Assembly (NCBI GenBank): GCA_903871465.1
Contig: CAIQHB010000039.1
Location: 124,001-188,000, forward strand
DNA from: an uncultured Methanosarcinales archaeon
GTDB lineage: Archaea > Halobacteriota > Methanosarcinia > Methanotrichales > Methanotrichaceae
Length of the DNA: 64,000 nucleotides
Direction of reading: 5' to 3'
Position numbers and translations under genes: made by a program. Shown here piece after piece: positions 60,545 through 64,000 of the stretch. The number at the start of each line of letters is the position of its first letter. Position 1 is the stretch's first letter. The notes below the pieces were generated by a model. That model worked only from the letters and a program-made list of their open reading frames with translations, was not told the DNA's origin and ran no database searches.

Positions 60545-62113
60545 ATGAGCGAAGCGCCCCGCGGGGAGATTCAGATCGGCAGTGACGCCGACCACAGCGT
60601 GCTGGTGACAGGATCAGAGAACGTCGTCATCCAGGCTGAGAATGTTATGCTTCATGCAGTGCAGCAGGCGTCCCTTTCAAAGCGCGACCCCGCCCGAAAG
60701 GAAACCTGCCCTCACAAGGCACCCTATTCCTGGGGCGCGGCCGGGAACTGGTGGAGATAAGCCGCGCCCTTGCCCACCCCCCGGCGATCATGGTGCTCTC
60801 CGGCCCGCCCGGCATCGGCAAAACCAGTCTGGTCCTGGAGGCAGCCCATCGAAATGCCTGGCGGTTCCCGGGCGGCGTGGCCTACGCAGCGGGACCACGT
60901 CCCGAGGATATTCGCACCGCCACAGCCACCGAGATGCTGACCGCCCTGGCCGGCGCCCTGGGCCTGGAGCAGACCGATGACCTGGCCAGGTACACCGCAG
61001 CGCAGCCTACTCTGCTCCTTCTGGACAACCTGGAGTCGCTTCCTCCGGGTGAACTGGCCCGGCTGCGCGATTTTTTGCGGCTATTGGGCAGAGAGAGAGC
61101 CGCCCTGTTAGCCCTGCGCCCGTCCCTCAACGCTCTAGAGGATCTGCCTGCCGCCAGGCCCATGCCTCTGCACAGCGGTCTGGCCGAGGGGGAGGCCGCT
61201 CGCTATGCCATATTTCTGGCCAGGCAGCGGCAGATTCCCATGACCCAGGAGCAAGCTCGCCTCATCGCCAGGGCAGTCGACGGCCACCCCCTGCTGGTGG
61301 AGCAGCTGGTGGCCCAGGCGCGTCGGCGGGACCTGGATGACCTGTTGAGAGAGATATCGGAAAGGCACGGCGACTTTGCCGCTCTGGTAGAAACTGTCTA
61401 TGCCTGGAGCGCGTCCCGGTTGGATGAGGCAGGGCTTGCCGCCTGGGCGGCGTTGACCCTCTTTCCCGCAGGCAGCGCCCCGGAGGGCCTGCTGCGGGCC
61501 GCTGCTGGAGTGGCTGGCCTCCAGAACCTGCGGGAGTGCGCACTTGCCGACTTTGATGCCGCAGGGCAGGTCTGGCGCTGGCACGCTACAGTTGCCGAAT
61601 ACGCTCTCGGCCACTGGCCGTTCTCCGAGGAGGAACGGCGAACCCGGCTGGTCGCACTGCTGCCCACCTGGACCCGCTGGTTGGAGCGGCAGCCGGCCAG
61701 AGAGAGCGTAACCCTGAATCGGCTAGAGGAATCGCGTCCCAACCTGGAGGTCGTCCTGGATGCCTGTACCGGGGCCTCATACGAAGAAGTTTGGTCCTTC
61801 CTGGATAAACTGGATGCATGTTTGCCCGAGGCAGAACGAACGTTGACCCTGAGAGAGCTGGTGGCAAGGGTGAGGAAAGCAAAGCTGCTTGTGCTCCCGG
61901 CAGGCGAGGAAGCCAGGCGAGCGGGCTTGCTTAACAACCTGAGCATTGCGCTTTCCGCCCTTGGCCGTCGTGAGGATGCGCTAGAGCCCTCGCAGGAGGC
62001 ATCTGACCTATACCGCAAACTGGCGGAGTCTGACTCTCCAAGCCTGCCGGAAGGCTGGCCTGGAGCCGGATGCCGCCTTGCTCTCTCAATTCGTTGAGTT
62101 ATCTCAAACTTAA
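60545..62113 (+). pseudogene. Frameshifted NB-ARC-like ATPase/TPR gene
   Basis: Two frames together make one protein. Frame one (60545-about 60690): MSEAPRGEIQIGSDADHSVL, then VVIQAENVMLHAVQQAS. Frame two, read back to about 60685, reads RPKGNLPSQGTLFLGRGREL and continues with the P-loop SGPPGIGKTSLV, TLLLLDNLESLP (Walker B) and a helical region. The 3' end has one TPR (LLNNLSIALSALGRREDALE) and then shifts again: the frame ending at 62113 reads AGLEPDAALLSQFVELSQT, typical of the end of such genes. So there is one frameshift near 60690 and probably a deletion with a frameshift near 62030. It is G/C-rich. Such STAND ATPases are signalling or defence proteins. Confidence 0.7.
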
Positions 62114-62238
62114 AAAGGCCCATTCAGGGAGATTTTTAAACCCAGATGACACCTATATTTTAATGGCATGGCCGGCGGACAAGAAATGATGCACAACAGG
62201 AATGGTCAGATCGTCAGATCAACTAAAAGGGAACTGCG

Positions 62239-62901
62239 ATGGATATAGGTGGCTACTTCCTCTACTTCGTATATGTCTTCAGCTCCATCTTCGTGATAGT
62301 CAATCCCATCGAGGCCACCATGGTCTATGTCACCCTGACCAGCGGCCTGAATTATCAGGAGAAGAATCGTATCTACTGGCACACAACACTGGTGGCCTTC
62401 ACCATTGCAATTCTATTCGCGGTGGCAGGAGACTTGGTGCTGCGCATCTTCAGCATCACCGTAGATAGCCTTCGCGTTGCAGGCGGCGTCCTGCTCTTCC
62501 TGGTGGCCATCGATATGCTGCGAGGCGTTCGCCAGCAAAAGAAGGTCACGGAAGCAGAACTCCAGGATGCTGATCATCGGGATGACGATCATCGGGAGGA
62601 TATCTCAGTCTTTCCCCTGGCCATGCCGCTCCTTACCGGCCCGGGGGCCATCACCACGGTGGTGGTATTGATGGGGTCGGCCGGTACCATCGTAGAAAAA
62701 GGGCTGGTGATCCTGGCCATCACGATGACCTTTGTAATCACTCTATTCGTCCTCAGGTTCTCGGAGTATATCGATAAGGCACTGGGAATAACCGGGATCA
62801 TGGTCTTGACCCGTATCATGGGTCTGATCCTGGGGGCTGTGGCCGTCAACTTCGTGGCCACGGGGGCGTGGAATTTATTCCGGGCGATGGCGGGTGCATA
62901 A
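62239..62901 (+). CDS. MarC-family integral membrane protein
   Basis: A 220-residue protein with six predicted membrane helices, three on each side of a charged His/Asp-rich loop (about 105-122). Family motifs are VIVNPIEATMVYVTLT near the start and FPLAMPLLTGPGAITTVVVL in the second half, an inverted-repeat-like arrangement. The family's transport function is unknown; the E. coli marC link to drug resistance was not upheld. A TATA-like ctatattttaatgg lies at about 62152-62165. The next gene overlaps its 3' end. Confidence 0.9.
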   Translation: MDIGGYFLYFVYVFSSIFVIVNPIEATMVYVTLTSGLNYQEKNRIYWHTTLVAFTIAILFAVAGDLVLRIFSITVDSLRVAGGVLLFLVAIDMLRGVRQQKKVTEAELQDADHRDDDHREDISVFPLAMPLLTGPGAITTVVVLMGSAGTIVEKGLVILAITMTFVITLFVLRFSEYIDKALGITGIMVLTRIMGLILGAVAVNFVATGAWNLFRAMAGA

Positions 62902-63610
62902 ATTGGATCTGAACGAAGAAAAAGAGGCGTTCCGGGAGTGGTTCCAGAGCCAAATCCCGGAGACCCAATTCCCTCAGATAGCCGCTCAGGTTCTTTTTGA
63001 GTGCATGAACTGCAATGAATGCTGTCGAGGCGAGGAGTATGGTCCGGTGGATCGTGAGGATCTGCTGGTGATCGCCAGGTCTTTTGAATTGAGTGAAGCC
63101 GAGGCAGAAGCCAGATTTACAAATCCCGATCCCGAAGAGAGGGTTGGATATAGAGTCCTGAAGAGCATCGGCCCGGAACGGAATTGCTGCTTTCTTGATG
63201 AAAAGGCGCACAGGTGCATGATCTACGAAAGCCGTCCCAGCATTTGCAGGACGTTTCCGATGCTGAACCCGGATCCGGAATGCGAGGAAGTGATCTGCTT
63301 TTACCCCGAATGCCTTGGGACCGCTAAATTCGTCGATATGCTGCGGGAGAAGAGCCGCGACCCGGATGTTAAGAAGGAGATATCGAGATTGCAAAAAGGG
63401 ACGGAGAGGCTTGATGTATTGAAGCTCATGCAATTCGTCTGGCTGCAGCAGATGGCGGGAAAGACCGCTGAGGCGGAAGATATCTGCCGGATCACGGGAG
63501 TCAAGATACCTTCACGGGATAGCGCATTCAAGCGAGACTGCCTCGCCTACTTCCTGATGACCATATCTACGGACGGGCTGGATGAGTACGAGTATGATGG
63601 CAAGGGGTAA
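62894..63610 (+). CDS. YkgJ-family cysteine cluster protein
   Basis: A 238-residue (or 235) protein. It has the zinc/iron-binding Cys cluster of the family: CMNCNECCRG near 37-46, CCFLDEKAHRCMIYESRPSIC with the R-P-x-x-C signature, and a later CEEVICFYPEC. The second half is helical. The biochemical role is unknown. The start is GTG 62894, overlapping marC by 8 bases, or TTG 62903, which has GGGTG at better spacing. It is likely cotranscribed with marC. Confidence 0.85.
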   Translation: MHKLDLNEEKEAFREWFQSQIPETQFPQIAAQVLFECMNCNECCRGEEYGPVDREDLLVIARSFELSEAEAEARFTNPDPEERVGYRVLKSIGPERNCCFLDEKAHRCMIYESRPSICRTFPMLNPDPECEEVICFYPECLGTAKFVDMLREKSRDPDVKKEISRLQKGTERLDVLKLMQFVWLQQMAGKTAEAEDICRITGVKIPSRDSAFKRDCLAYFLMTISTDGLDEYEYDGKG

Positions 63611-63668
63611 TTCAAAGGCTATCAACCCGGAGCCTTGATAAAGGGAACAGAACAAACTCAGAGGTTAA

Positions 63669-63875
63669 ATGATACTCGCAAAAAATGGACAGAATCGCAA
63701 AGACATCCGCCCCGGCCTTGAGGTGGACGTCGTTCTCAAAAAGGACCAGCGCACCGGCAAAAGGACGCACGGAATTGTGAAGACGATCCTCACCAGCTCT
63801 TCCTTCCATCCTCATGGCATAAAGGTAATGCTGCAGGACGGCCAGGTGGGCCGGGTGCAGGAGATCGCACAATAG
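63669..63875 (+). CDS. YwbE family protein
   Basis: A 68-residue protein of the YwbE/DUF2196 family. The family segments NRKDIRPGLEVDVVLKKDQR, TGKRTHGIVKTILT and HPHGIKVMLQDGQVGRV fill nearly the whole chain. It is predicted to be a small beta-barrel; some speculate nucleic-acid binding, but no function is established. GAGGTTAA precedes the ATG. Confidence 0.9.
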   Translation: MILAKNGQNRKDIRPGLEVDVVLKKDQRTGKRTHGIVKTILTSSSFHPHGIKVMLQDGQVGRVQEIAQ

Positions 63876-63966
63876 CCTGCATCACCCATGAGATCTACTA
63901 TCCTATGGCTAACGCGCCTGGCTTACCCCTAGCTTTTTATCTCTTCGTTTCCTCATCTCCTGATCA

Positions 63967-64000
63967 ATGGTAAAAGAAGTTCATGCCGTTCATATCCTGT
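63967..64000 (+). CDS. Start of a possible parvulin-type peptidyl-prolyl isomerase
   Basis: Only 11 codons are visible: MVKEVHAVHIL and on. The K-x-V-x-A-x-HIL pattern matches the N-terminus of small stand-alone parvulins, such as the PpiC family in Methanosarcinales. A T/A-rich gctttttatctc lies about 35 bases upstream. The call rests on very little sequence. Confidence 0.4.
   Translation, partial: MVKEVHAVHIL

Noticed and set aside
1-64000. rRNA, SRP RNA, RNase P RNA, insertion sequence transposases or CRISPR-Cas genes
   Set aside because: I looked for the conserved sequences and for transposase, Cas1 and integrase motifs and saw none.

Overview
The window reads as the chromosome of a methanogenic archaeon of the order Methanosarcinales, probably a Methanothrix (Methanosaeta)-type organism. 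Seen in the sequence: three coenzyme F430 biosynthesis genes (cfbA, cfbE, cfbD), mcrC, a complete A-type ATP synthase operon in the Methanosarcina-like order H-I-K-E-C-F-A-B-D-G, a form III Rubisco, archaeal PheRS, diphthine synthase, AglB, and archaeal TATA boxes upstream of several genes. The genus is an inference from gene content; no rRNA gene is present to confirm it.

Layout. (1) 0-12 kb is a surface-glycan locus: glycosyltransferases, glmS, two GlmU-like sugar-1-phosphate nucleotidylyltransferases, and a five-gene run (5570-10536) matching the Wbp route from UDP-GlcNAc to a diacetamido-mannuronic acid nucleotide. AglB, the oligosaccharyltransferase that would attach such a glycan to protein, is at 42.7-45.5 kb. 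(2) 12-15 kb has a winged-helix-like hypothetical gene and an aldehyde:ferredoxin oxidoreductase with a 16-cysteine ferredoxin. (3) 15.1-20.6 kb is a sugar-phosphate/CO2 block: class V FBP aldolase/phosphatase, a class II aldolase-family protein, class I FBPase, a decayed second copy of part of the class V gene, and form III Rubisco. (4) 20.7-29.4 kb is the ATP synthase operon.

(5) 29.4-37.8 kb is accessory: a TPR membrane protein flanked by two 64-bp GC-rich direct repeats, a giant exported lamin-tail/DUF11 protein and a small exported protein with a lamin-tail-like C-terminus. (6) 37.8-54.5 kb is mainly housekeeping: tRNA-Ser(GCT), tRNA-Ile(GAT), a CBS protein, pheST, a creatininase-family enzyme, aglB, queD with a small ribbon-helix-helix gene, dphB/mcrC from a shared promoter region, apgM, a panE-like gene, gerW, secE and cfbA-E-D. 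(7) 54.5-62.1 kb is accessory and decaying: a GC-rich foldable element, an AT-rich pentapeptide-repeat membrane protein, two exported paralogs of an unrecognised domain, a broken exported rhodanese, a radical SAM enzyme and a broken NB-ARC-like ATPase/TPR gene. (8) The end has MarC, a cysteine-cluster protein, YwbE and the start of a possible parvulin.

How the genes fit together: glmS, GlmU-like, Wbp-like enzymes, glycosyltransferases and AglB form a plausible path from fructose-6-phosphate to glycosylated surface proteins, and the exported DUF11 and lamin-tail proteins are candidate targets. The FBP enzymes and Rubisco would connect 3-phosphoglycerate, hexose phosphates and ribulose bisphosphate. 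CfbA/D/E and McrC serve methyl-coenzyme M reductase, and the ATP synthase uses the resulting ion gradient. Four-base ATGA overlaps are common and suggest translational coupling.
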